From: Mytilus californianus | Lineage: Eukaryota; Mollusca; Bivalvia; Mytilida; Mytilidae | Length of the DNA: 64,000 nucleotides | Assembly: GCF_021869535.1 (NCBI RefSeq) | Contig: NW_026262679.1 | Coordinates: forward strand, 79,357,143 to 79,421,142 | Direction of reading: 5' to 3' | In this document: positions 45,401 through 58,432 of the stretch, one piece after another | Position numbering within the stretch: position 1 is the first letter of the stretch | Layout of the letters: each line of letters starts with the position of its first letter | Made by a program: the position numbers and the translations under genes | The notes under the pieces: model-generated | The model's input: the letters and a program-made list of their open reading frames with translations, nothing else | The model's database searches: none | What the model was told of the DNA's origin: nothing

Positions 45401-47505
45401 AATAAATTTAATTTTGAACCTTGGTGTTACGTCATGCATTGCTCTGCCTCAGATCGTGAGTCACTGGCGTGGTAGCGATATTCGTAAACTTGACCTGCAG
45501 TGTGTTAGACAGGGATTTTTGGTGTGTTAATAACTTTTTTAGACAATGACACTTCTGATTCCCAGGATTTAATCTGCCCAGTTACTTTAAAAAAATTGTA
45601 CAGAAATTGTTACCTGCCAATTGTGATAAACTTTATTTGTTTCGATGTTTTTTTGTTGGTCTCTTAATTTTGAAGAGACCATTACAGTAATAGAAATTGT
45701 TTCTCAAGAAATTCTGACAATCCTTCAATTAAATATGATTTGTGTGAGCATTTAGAACAATGACACTTTTGTTTCCCAGAATTATCATCTCTGTTGCTTT
45801 CAAAAATGGTCTCCTCCTTTGCTTAGAAAAGGAATTTTGGCCAAAAATAAGACCAAATTTCTACCATTTTAGTAAGAAATAGATGACTCTGCTAAATCTA
45901 TAATTTGTTACTCCATCCTTGTTCATTGGCTGACATCAAAATCATGTAGGAATTCCAAGTCCTGTACTGTCATGGGGGTATATAGGTGGTTTGTTGGAAT
46001 TTAGGTCACTATTGAATTTCTGCCCCAATCAAAACACTAATTTATCAGTGGCAATTTGAATTCCCTGCTGAAGTACAGAACTTTCGTCTTGCATTGATTG
46101 ATTATTTGCTCTTGTGAATATGCATGAAATAAATGCCTCTGGACGACTGGTAAAAACCAACAATCAATCGCTGCAAATGCAAATAATTGTGAAATGTTGA
46201 AATGTATTCATTGGTCATGACACACTCTTTTTGCACATGAAGACCCCTTGCAGCAAAAAACCTGATTAGTTGCCTGTTTAAAGGCCAAATTTCTGCCACC
46301 TATTCAATTACTTTTTTTCAAGTGGCAGTCCAAATTTCTTGCCCTTCATCACTTTAGACCTACTTTGCAGAACCTGCCTGTTGTATTGACAATTAATTTT
46401 GTCTTGTCTTGAAAATTAATGAAATAATTCCACTGGCCATCAGGCCACATTGAGTCCACCCAAATCCTGTAGGTGACTATGATGATGAACTGTATTCATT
46501 AGCCATGACTGTTAAAGCTTCTTTGGCCAAATACTAATATTTTTATGGTCACTTTCTAGTAGTACACACTGATAACAAAGGGTCATTTACTTTAATTAAA
46601 AACCAGCATTAAATTGTTCAATTTTACCCCAAGGGTGACTGGGGAATAGAAATATGGTCACCTGGTCATCTGACCGGCAGTAAAACCCTGACCAGGTCGG
46701 GCTGTGTGGGATGTACAAGTACACAGCCAAGTTGGATCAGAATGAGGACGTTAAATCTGATGCCTCCTGTAAATATATTTGAAAATCAGGACATTAAAGA
46801 AGTATTGGCATATCTTGTTTACAAGTAGAAAATCAGCACCATAAAATTTTGGTTTCTGAATTTTGTTTTGGTTGAGTGCATATGAATGTTTATAGAAGCT
46901 GAATTGTGTCAATCCTAGAGAATCAGATAATCCCTTCAGGGATTTTGGGGCCAGAGAGGTTTTTCTCTTTGGCTGCCAACACAAATCAGAAAAATTCTCT
47001 CTGGTTTCTGAATCACCAAAGGGATTATCTGGTTCTCTAGGGTTAACAAAATTCAGGTTCCACAAGCGTCCATATGCACTCGACCTAAACAAAGTTCAGA
47101 AACTAAAATTTCATGGTGCTGATTTTCTACTTGTAAATTAGATATGCCAAAACTTCCTTAATGTCTTGATTTTCAAATATATTTACAGGAGGCATCAAAT
47201 TTAACGTCCCCATTCTGATCGGGCTTGGCTGCGTACTTGTACATCCTGCACAGCCCGGTCTTATATAAAATTAGGTACCTGTTAATCATACCACCAGATA
47301 CCGTTCGAACTTTTTAAGAAAAATTTGAAAACGTGTTATTTTAGACTCGCTTTTAGTGATTACATTTAACATCTTATACTGACATTAACTTTTATCTTTG
47401 TTCTTTCTGTTGTTGTATATGCCTTTTAATTTATTTATTTTTTAATTGTTCTGTTTCCTTTTTTTAAGTGTTCAAAATTTTAAGTCGTTCTTGTTTTATT
47501 GTTTT
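42494..47505. repeat. Macrosatellite unit 4 (5.01 kb, with insertion)
   Basis: Near-identical to unit 2. The few differences I found are an A-run or T-run change and single substitutions such as 'ccattacagtaat' for 'ccattaaagtaat' near 45684. Confidence 0.95.
43091..44802. mobile_element. Second copy of the 1.7-kb element (unit 4)
   Basis: Same position in the unit, same ends and the same ten core repeats, including the same 11-bp deletion in one core. It was therefore copied with the unit and not inserted twice. Confidence 0.85.
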
Positions 47506-50500
47506 ATTCAACCCTTGGACTATTTTTCATTTTTTGTTTTATTTTCAAGAAACTATATATATACCGGTATACAAAAGATGAAGAGAAATTGTTAAAGCAA
47601 AAATGTTCAGCTAAATAAGATCTAAAAATGAGTCAATTTGAGTGAAATTGTCAATTGTTTGCATTGTCCTTCAATCTTGCCAACCCATGTAAACTTGAGA
47701 GTTTAGGTAACATCCAATATAGAATTATATAAAAGATATGATGGGAATGACCTGTGCTATAGAAATGTATCAAAACTGTAGAATTTGTATTCTCAAAATT
47801 ATGAAGATGAGTTAGAAATCTTATGCTTCCTGTTGTGAAAGACCAATCAGGCACTGATATTGTGAAATACGTTGACAGAAAACAACAAAGTAAAATACAA
47901 AAGTATACACTTGTTTATCCCATATCGATTCGGTGGATATACTAAACAATTTAAAGTATGAATAATGTGTGGGTTGTTAGTATAAAGCAAGGCATAATGG
48001 ATATTTGTGTCCAAATATCAGAAAAGTAGTTTTTGTCTTGACTTTTGTGACTGATAAAATGACTTGTGTCATAAGACGACTCGTGTCACAATGTTTTTTT
48101 TTTTTTTTTTTTTTTTTGTCCAATTGACTGATAGAATGAGGAATTTCGTAAATTTGAGCTGTGCCATTTTCCATCTTGCACACAGCTATCTTTTCACCTT
48201 TAAATAGGCTAGCCAGTGGCAGTAGAATAGTCTGATTTCCCATCGCACTAGACATGTACACAAACCTATGGTTACACCACCAGCACAAAATTTATATTAC
48301 CTATTTCTCCATAAGCTTTATTATAATCCTACTCTTTAAGAATCTCTTTGTGCTTGAGTCATTTTGAGTTCCTCCCTTACATTTAATGCATCATTCAAAT
48401 CGCGAATCTGAAGATATACCTTTATGGGAAGTAAAAGATGTCTTGTTCTCTATGATTTTTTGTTAAATTTTTTGTTGTGACAACTTCAAACCTATTTTGA
48501 ATACCGTTAGGTTTGGTAAATTTTTCACAGTAATATTATGAATAGGGCACTGGGAATTCAGTTGTGAATTTTAAAATTTGTTTTGTGGTAACAGTTAATT
48601 AAAAAATAAATTTAAAAAAAATATATGCAATCCCAACGTATCATACAGACAGGGGGCGAGCTGAGATAATCTTTGCCATACATTCAGGGGGCAACTTTAA
48701 TAAATTTAATTTTGAACCTTGGTGTTACGTCATGCATTGCTCTGCCTCAGATCGTGAGTCACTGGCGTGGTAGCGATATTCGTAAACTTGACCTGCAGTG
48801 TGTTAGACAGGGATTTTTGGTGTGTTAATAACTTTTTTAGACAATGACACTTCTGATTCCCAGGATTTAATCTGCCCAGTTACTTTAAAAAAATTGTACA
48901 GAAATTGTTACCTGCCAATTGTGATAAACTTTATTTGTTTCGATGTTTTTTTGTTGGTCTCTTAATTTTGAAGAGACCATTAAAGTAATAGAAATTGTTT
49001 CTCAAGAAATTCTGACAATCCTTCAATTAAACATGATTTGTGTGAGCATTTAGAACAATGACACTTTTGTTTCCCAGAATTATCATCTCTGTTGCTTTCA
49101 AAAATGGTCTCCTCCTTTGCTTAGAAAAGGAATTTTGGTCAAAAATAAGACCAAATTTCTACCATTTTAGTAAGAAATAGATGACTCTGCTAAATCTATA
49201 ATTTGTTACTCCATCCTTGTTCATTGGCTGACATCAAAATCATGTAGGACTTCCAAATCCTGTACTGTCATGGGGGTATATAGGTGGTTTGTTGGAATTT
49301 AGGTCACTATTGAATTTCTGCCCCAATCAAAACACTAATTTATCAGTGGCAATTTGAATTCCCTGCTGAAGTACAGAACTTTCGTCTTGCATTGATTGAT
49401 TATTTGCTCTTGTGAATATGCATGAAATAAATGCCTCTGGACGACTGGTAAAAACCAACAATCAATCGCTGCAAATGCAAATAATTGTGAAATGTTGAAA
49501 TGTATTCATTGGTCATGACACACTCTTTTTGCACATGAAGACCCCTTGCAGCAAAAAACCTGATTAGTTGCCTGTTTAAAGGCCAAATTTCTGCCACCTA
49601 TTCAATTACTTTTTTCAAGTGGCAATCCAAATTTCTTGCCCTTCATCACTTTAGACCTACTTTGCAGAACCTGCCTGTTGTATTGACAATTAATTTTGTC
49701 TTGTCTTGAAAATTAATGAAATAATTCCACTGGCCATCAGGCCACATTGAGTCCACCCAAATCCTGTAGGTGACTATGATGATGAACTGTATTCATTAGC
49801 CATGACTGTTAAAGCTTCTTTGGCCAAATACTAATATTTTTATGGTCACTTTCTAGTAGTACACACTGATAACAAAGGGTCATTTACTTTAATTAAAAAC
49901 CAGCATTAAATTGTTCAATTTTACCCCAAGGGTGACTGGGGAATAGAAATATGGTCACCTGGTCATCTGACCGGCAGTAAAACCCTGACCAGGTCGGGCT
50001 GTGTGGGATGTACAAGTACACAGCCAAGTTGGATCAGAATGAGGACGTTAAATCTGATGCCTCCTGTAAATATATTTGAAAATCAGGACATTAAAGAAGT
50101 ATTGGCATATCTTGTTTACAAGTAGAAAATCAGCACCATAAAATTTTGGTTTCTGAATTTTGTTTTGGTTGAGTGCATATGAATGTTTATAGAAGCTGAA
50201 TTGTGTCAATCCTAGAGAATCAGATAATCCCTTCAGGGATTTTGGGGCCAGAGAGGTTTTTCTCTTTGGCTGCCAACACAAATCAGAAAAATTCTCTCTG
50301 GTTTCTGAATCACCAAAGGGATTATCTGGTTCTCTAGGGTTAACAAAATTCAGCTTCTACAAGCGTCCATATGCACTCGACCTTAACAAAGTTCAGAAAC
50401 TAAAATTTCATGGTGCTGATTTTCTACTTGTAAATTAGATATGCCAAAACTTCCTTAATGTCTTGATTTTCAAATATATTTACAGGAGGCATCAAATTTA

Positions 50501-50802
50501 ACGTCCCCATTCTGATCGGGCTTGGCTGCGTACTTGTACATCCTGCACAGCCCGGTCTTATATAAAATTAGGTACCTGTTAATCATACCACCAGATATCG
50601 TTCGAACTTTTTAAGAAAAATTTGAAAACATGTTATTTTAGACTCGCTTTTAGTGATTACATTTAACATCTTATACTGACATTAACTTTTATCTTTGTTC
50701 TTTCTGTTGTTGTATATGCCTTTTAATTTATTTATTTTTTAATTGTTCTGTTTCCTTTTTTTAAGTGTTCAAAATTTTAAGTCGTTCTTGTTTTATTGTT
50801 TT
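47506..50802. repeat. Macrosatellite unit 5 (3.30 kb)
   Basis: The early part is like unit 3 (start of a third 8.3-kb register). From about 49560 it switches to the common type of units 6-8. Confidence 0.95.
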
Positions 50803-53800
50803 ATTCAACCCTTGGACTATTTTTCATTTTTTGTTTTATTTTCAAGAAACTATATATATACCGGTATACAAAAGATAAAGAGAAATTGTTAAAGCAAAAA
50901 TGTTCAGCTAAATAAGATCTAAAAATGAGTCAATTTGAGTGAAATTGTCAATTGTTTGCATTGTCCTTCAATCTTGCCAACCCATGTAAACTTGAGAGTT
51001 TAGGTAACATCCAATATAGAATTATATAAAAGATATGATGGGAATGACCTGTGCTATAGAAATGTATCAAAACTGTAGAATTTGTATTCTCAAAATTATG
51101 AAGATTAGTTAGAAATCTTATGCTTCCTCTTGTGAAAGACCAATCAGGCACTGATATTGTGAAATACCTTGACAGATTGATTGATTGATTGTTGGTTGCT
51201 TAACGTCCAGTGGCAAATATTTCATGCATATTCAGGACGAGAACAAGTTCACAATAAATACAATAAGTAGGTTATGTAATAGATTAAGGGATTAAGGTCG
51301 GAGAAATTTAGACTGCCACGGGAAATGAGGGTATATTGGATAGGAACAGAAATTTAGCCTTGCAACAGGTCACCTACGGACCCCTCAAAGAGTTGTTGCA
51401 AGGGTTCTTAACGTACAAAGAGCGTGGCACTCTCTTTACACGAGGCATCGGATTTAACGTCCCCATTCTGACCGGACGTGGCTGCAAATTTGTACATCCC
51501 GCACAGCCAAACGGACGCCCCACTTTGGCAAGGGTTTTACTGCCTGTCGGAGGAAGACCAATGGTGACCATACTTCTATTCCCCAGTCACCCTTGGGGAT
51601 TACCTTGACAGAAAACAACAAAGTAAAATACAAAAGTATACACTTGTTTATCCCATATCGATTCGGTGGATATACTAAACAATTTAAAGTATGAATATAA
51701 TGTGTGGGTTGTTAGTATAAAGCAAGGCATAATGGATATTTGTGTCCAAATATCAGAAAAGTAGTTTTTGTCTTGACTTTTGTGACTGATAAAATGACTT
51801 GTGTCATAAGACGACTCGTGTCACAATGTTTTTTTTTTTTTTTTTTGTTTTTTTTTTTTGACTGATAGAATGAGGAATTTCGTAAATTTGAGCTGTGCCA
51901 TTTTCCATCTTGCACACAGCTATCTTTTCACCTTTAAATAGGCTAGCCAGTGGCAGTAGAATAGTCTGATTTCCCATCGCACTAGACACATACACAAACC
52001 TGTGGTTACACCACCAGCACAAAATTTATATTACCTATTTCTCCATAAGCTTTATTATAATCCTACTCTTTAAGAATCTCTTTGTGCTTGAGTCATTTTG
52101 AGTTCCTCCCTTACATTTAATGCATCATTCAAATCGCGAATCTGAAGATATACCTTTATGGGAAGTAAAAGATGTCTTGTTCTCTATGATTTTTTGTTAA
52201 ATTTTTTGTTGTGACAACTTCAAACCTATTTTGAATACCGTTAGGTTTGGTAAATTTTTCACAGTAATATTATGAATAGGGCACTGGGAATTCAGTTGTG
52301 AATTTTGAAATTTGTTTTGTGGTAACAGTTAATTAAAAAATAAATTTAAAAAAAATATATGCAATCCCAACGTATCATACAGACAGGGGGCGAGCTGAGA
52401 TAATCTTTGCCATACATTCAGGGGGCAACTTTAATAAATTTAATTTTGAACCTTGGTGTTACGTCATGCATTGCTCTGCCTCAGATCGTGAGTCACTGGC
52501 GTGGTAGCGATATTCGTAAACTTGACCTGCAGTGTGTTAGACAGGGATTTTTGGTGTGTTAATAACTTTTTTAGACAATGACACTTCTGATTCCCAGGAT
52601 TTAATCTGCCCAGTTACTTTAAAAAAATTGTACAGAAATTGTTACCTGCCAATTGTGATAAACTTTATTTGTTTCGATGTTTTTTTGTTGGTCTCTTAAT
52701 TTTGAAGAGACCATTAAAGTAATAGAAATTGTTTCTCAAGAAATTCTGACAATCCTTCAATTAAATATGATTTGTGTGAGCATTTAGAACAATGACACTT
52801 TTGTTTCCCAGAATTATCATCCCTGTTGCTTTCAAAAATGGTCTCCTCCTTTGCTTAGAAAAGGAATTTTGGCCAAAAATAAGACCAAATTTCTACCATT
52901 TTAGTAAGAAATAGATGACTCTGCTAAATCTATAATTTGTTACTCCATCCTTGTTCATTGGCTGACATCAAAATCATGTAGGACTTCCAAATCCTGTACT
53001 GTCATGGGGGTATATAGGTGGTTTGTTGGAATTTAGGTCACTATTGAATTTCTGCCCCAATCAAAACACTAATTTATCAGTGGCAATTTGAATTCCCTGC
53101 TGAAGTACAGAACTTTCGTCTTGCATTGATTGATTATTTGCTCTTGTGAATATGCATGAAATAGATGCCTCTGGACGACTGGTAAAAACCAACAATCAAT
53201 CGCTGCAAATCCAAATAATTGTGAAATGTTGAAATGTATTCATTGGTCATGACACACTCTTTTTGCACATGAAGACCCCTTGCAGCAAAAAACCTGATTA
53301 GTTGCCTGTTTAAAGGCCAAATTTCTGCCACCTATTCAATTACTTTTTTCAAGTGGCAATCCAAATTTCTTGCCCTTCATCACTTTAGACCTACTTTGCA
53401 GAACCTGCCTGTTGTATTGACAATTAATTTTGTCTTTTCTTGAAAATTAATGAAATAATTCCACTGGCCATCAGGCCACATTGAGTCCACCCAAATCCTG
53501 TAGGTGACTATGATGATGAACTGTATTCATTAGCCATGACTGTTAAAGCTTCTTTGGCCAAATACTAATATTTTTATGGTCACTTTCTAGTAGTACACAC
53601 TGATAACAAAGGGTCATTTACTTTAATTAAAAACCAGCATTAAATTGTTCAATTTTACCCCAAGGGTGACTGGGGAATAGAAATATGGTCACCTGGTCAT
53701 CTGACCGGCAGTAAAACCCTGACCAGGTCGGGCTGTGTGGGATGTACAAGTACACAGCCAAGTTGGATCAGAATGAGGACGTTAAATCTGATGCCTCCTG

Positions 53801-54536
53801 TAAATATATTTGAAAATCAGGACATTAAAGAAGTATTGGCATATCTTGTTTACAAGTAGAAAATCAGCACCATAAAATTTTGGTTTCTGAATTTTGTTTT
53901 GGTTGAGTGCATATGAATGTTTATAGAAGCTGAATTGTGTCAATCCTAGAGAATCAGATAATCCCTTCAGGGATTTTGGGGCCAGAGAGGTTTTTCTCTT
54001 TGGCTGCCAACACAAATCAGAAAAATTCTCTCTGGTTTCTGAATCACCAAAGGGATTATCTGGTTCTCTAGGGTTAACAAAATTCAGCTTTTACAAGCGT
54101 CCATATGCACTCGACCTAAACAAAGTTCAGAAACTAAAATTTCATGGTGCTGATTTTCTACTTGTAAATTAGATATGCCAAAACTTCCTTAATGTCTTGA
54201 TTTTCAAATATATTTACAGGAGGCATCAAATTTAACGTCCCCATTCTGATCGGGCTTGGCTGCGTACTTGTACATCCTGCACAGCCCGGTCTTATATAAA
54301 ATTAGGTACCTGTTAATCATACCACCAGATATCGTTCGAACTTTTTAAGAAAAATTTGAAAACATGTTATTTTAGACTCGCTTTTAGTGATTACATTTAA
54401 CATCTTATACTGACATTAACTTTTATCTTTGTTCTTTCTGTTGTTGTATATGCCTTTTAATTTATTTATTTTTTAATTGTTCTGTTTCCTTTTTTTAAGT
54501 GTTCAAAATTTTAAGTCGTTCTTGTTTTATTGTTTT
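50803..54536. repeat. Macrosatellite unit 6 (3.73 kb, with retroposon)
   Basis: The unit contains the 424-bp retroposon plus 12-bp duplication, which accounts for its extra 436 bp. Its poly-T tract is interrupted by one G, as in unit 7. Confidence 0.95.
51177..51600 (-). mobile_element. 424-bp SINE-like retroposon with 12-bp target duplication
   Basis: TACCTTGACAGA lies at 51165-51176 and again at 51601-51612, a perfect 12-bp duplication. The insert runs on the minus strand from 'atccccaagggtgactgggg' to 'gttaagcaaccaac' and an (aatc)n tail. I know this family as abundant in mussel genomes. I see no RNA polymerase III A/B boxes that I can defend, so SINE is a provisional label; it could be a LINE 3' end. 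Units 1-5 and 7-8 keep the empty site. An ORF of 90 codons inside it is incidental. Confidence 0.9.
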
Positions 54537-57500
54537 ATTCAACCCTTGGACTATTTTTCATTTTTTGTTTTATTTTGAAGAAACTATATATATACCGGTA
54601 TACAAAAGATAAAGAGAAATTGTTAAAGCAAAAATGTTCAGCCAATTTGAATGAAATTGTCAATTGTTTGCATTGTCCTTCAATCTTGCCAACCCATGTA
54701 AACTTGAGAGTTTAGGTAACATCCAATATAGAATTATATAAAAGATATGATGGGAATGACCTGTGCTATAGAAATGTATCAAAACTGTAGAATTTGTATT
54801 CTCAAAATTATGAAGATTAGTTAGAAATCTTATGCTTCCTCTTGTGAAAGACCAATCAGGCACTGATATTGTGAAATACCTTGACAGAAAACAACAAAGT
54901 AAAATACAAAAGTATACACTTGTTTATCCCATATCGATTCGGTGGATATACTAAACAATTTAAAGTATGAATAATGTGTGGGTTGTTAGTATAAAGCAAG
55001 GCATAATGGATATTTGTGTCCAAATATCAGAAAAGTAGTTTTTGTCTTGACTTTTGTGACTGATAAAATGACTTGTGTCATAAGACGACTCGTGTCACAA
55101 TGTTTTTTTTTTTTTTTTTTGTTTTTTTTTTTTGACTGATAGAATGAGGAATTTCGTAAATTTGAGCTGTGCCATTTTCCATCTTGCACACAGCTATCTT
55201 TTCACCTTTAAATAGGCTAGCCAGTGGCAGTAGAATAGTCTGATTTCCCATCTCACTAGACACATACACAAACCTGTGGTTACACCACCAGCACAAAATT
55301 TATATTACCTATTTCTCCATAAGCTTTATTATAATCCTACTCTTTAAGAATTTCTTTGTGCTTGAGTCATTTTGAGTTCCTCCCTTACATTTAATGCATC
55401 ATTCAAATCGCGAATCTGAAGATATACCTTTATGGGAAGTAAAAGATGTATTGTTCTCTATGATTTTTTGTTAAATTTTTTGTTGTGACAACTTCAAACC
55501 TATTTTGAATACCGTTAGGTTTGGTAAATTTTTCACAGTAATATTATGAATAGGGCACTGGGAATTCAGTTGTGAATTTTGAAATTTGTTTTGTGGTAAC
55601 AGTTAATTAAAAAATAAATTTAAAAAAAATATATGCAATCCCAACGTATCATACAGACAGGGGGCGAGCTGAGATAATCTTTGCCATACATTCAGGGGGC
55701 AACTTTAATAAATTTAATTTTGAACCTTGGTGTTACGTCATGCATTGCTCTGCCTCAGATCGTGAGTCACTGGCGTGGTAGCGATATTCGTAAACTTGAC
55801 CTGCAGTGTGTTAGACAGGGATTTTTGGTGTGTTAATAACTTTTTTAGACAATGACACTTCTGATTCCCAGGATTTAATCTGCCCAGTTACTTGAAAAAA
55901 ATTGTACAGAAATTGTTACCTGCCAATTGTGATAAACTTTATTTGTTTCGATGTTTTTTTGTTGGTCTCTTAATTTTGAAGAGACCATTAAAGTAATAGA
56001 AATTGTTTCTCAAGAAATTCTGACAATCCTTCAATTAAATATGATTTGTGTGAGCATTTAGAACAATGACACTTTTGTTTCCCAGAATTATCATCTCTGT
56101 TGCTTTCAAAAATGGTCTCCTCCTTTGCTTAGAAAAGGAATTTTGGCCAAAAATAAGCCCAAATTTCTACCATTTTAGTAAGAAATAGATGACTCTGCTA
56201 AATCTATAATTTGTTACTCCATCCTTGTTCATTGGCTGACATCAAAATCATGTAGGACTTCCAAATCCTGTACTGTCATGGGGGTATATAGGTGGTTTGT
56301 TGGAATTTAGGTCACTATTGAATTTCTGCCCCAATCAAAACACTAATTTATCAGTGGCAATTTGAATTCCCTGCTGAAGTACAGAACTTTCGTCTTGCAT
56401 TGATTGATTATTTGCTCATGTGAATATGCATGAAATAAATGCCTCTGGGCGACTGGTAAAAACCAACAATCAATCGCTGCAAATCCAAATAATTGTGAAA
56501 TGTTGAAATGTATTCATTGGTCATGACACACTCTTTTTGCACATGAAGACCCCTTGCAGCAAAAAACCTGATTAGTTGCCTGTTTAAAGGCCAAATTTCT
56601 GCCACCTATTCAATTACTTTTTTCAAGTGGCAATCCAAATTTCTTGCCCTTCATCACTTTAGACCTACTTTGCAGAACCTGCCTGTTGTATTGACAATTA
56701 ATTTTGTCTTGTCTTGAAAATTAATGAAATAATTCCACTGGCCATCAGGCCACATTGAGTCCACCCAAATCCTGTAGGTGACTATGATGATGAACTGTAT
56801 TCATTAGCCATGACTGTTAAAGCTTCTTTGGCCAAATACTAATATTTTTATGGTCACTTTCTAGTAGTACACACTGATAACAAAGGGTCATTTACTTTAA
56901 TTAAAAACCAGCTTAAATTGTTCAATTTTACCCCAAGGGTGACTGGGGAATAGAAATATGGTCACCTGGTCATCTGACCGGCAGTAAAACCCTGACCAGG
57001 TCGGGCTGTGTGGGATGTACAAGTACACAGCCAAGTTGGATCAGAATGAGGACGTTAAATCTGATGCCTCCTGTAAATATATTTGAAAATCAGGACATTA
57101 AAGAAGTATTGGCATATCTTGTTTACAAGTAGAAAATCAGCACCATAAAATTTTGGTTTCTGAATTTTGTTTTGGTTGAGTGCAGATGAATGTTTATAGA
57201 AGCTGAATTGTGTCAATCCTAGAGAATCAGATAATCCCTTCAGGGATTTTGGGGCCAGAGAGGTTTTTCTCTTTGGCTGCCAACACAAATCAGAAAAATT
57301 CTCTCTGGTTTCTGAATCACCAAAGGGATTATCTGGTTCTCTAGGGTTAACAAAATTCAGCTTCTACAAGCGTCCATATGCACTCGACCTAAACAAAGTT
57401 CAGAAACTAAAATTTCATGGTGCTGATTTTCTACTTGTAAATTAGATATGCCAAAACTTCCTTAATGTCTTGATTTTCAAATATATTTACAGGAGGCATC

Positions 57501-57809
57501 AAATTTAACGTCCCCATTCTGATCGGGCTTGGCTGCGTACTTGTACATCCTGCACAGCCCGGTCTTATATAAAATTAGGTACCTGTTAATCATACCACCA
57601 GATATCGTTCGAACTTTTTAAGAAAAATTTGAAAACATGTTATTTTAGACTCGCTTTTAGTGATTACATTTAACATCTTATACTGACATTAACTTTTATC
57701 TTTGTTCTTTCTGTTGTTGTATATGCCTTTTAATTTATTTATTTTTTAATTGTTCTGTTTCCTTTTTTTAAGTGTTCAAAATTTTAAGTCGTTCTTGTTT
57801 TATTGTTTT
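54537..57809. repeat. Macrosatellite unit 7 (3.27 kb)
   Basis: Common type with a private deletion of about 23 bp near 54640 ('tgttcagccaatttg'), and private substitutions such as 'ccgagggatt'-free variants near 56430. Confidence 0.95.
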
Positions 57810-58396
57810 ATTCAACCCTTGGACTATTTTTCATTTTTTGTTTTATTTTGAAGAAACTATATATATACCGGTATACAAAAGATAAAGAGAAATTGTTAAA
57901 GCAAAAATGTTCAGCTAAATAAGATCTAAAAATGAGTCAATTTGAGTGAAATTGTCAATTGTTTGCATTGTCCTTCAATCTTGCCAACCCATGTAAACTT
58001 GAGAGTTTAGGTAACATCCAATATAGAATTATATAAAAGATATGATGGGAATGATCTGTGCTATAGAAATGTATCAAAACTGTAGAATTTGTATTCTCAA
58101 AATTATGAAGATTAGTTAGAAATCTTATGCTTCCTCTTGTGAAAGACCAATCAGGCACTGATATTGTGAAATACGTTGACAGAAAACAACAAAGTAAAAT
58201 ACAAAAGTATACACTTGTTTATCCCATATCGATTCGGTGGATATACTAAACAATTTAAAGTATGAATAATGTGTGGGTTGTTAGTATAAAGCAAGGCATA
58301 ATGGATATTTGTGTCCAAATATCAGAAAAGTAGTTTTTGTCTTGACTTTTGTGACTGATAAAATGACTTGTGTCATAAGACGACTCGTGTCACAAT

Positions 58397-58432
<36 letters not shown>

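Larger units (their letters stand above)
32700..49500. repeat. 8.3-kb higher-order duplication within the array
   Basis: Markers recur with a period of 8306-8310 bp: 32783/41090/49400, 34502/42809, 39343/47651. The block (about 32.7-41.1 kb, then 41.1-49.5 kb) contains one long and one short unit. By eye I found only a handful of differences between the two blocks, far fewer than between adjacent units. Confidence 0.85.
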
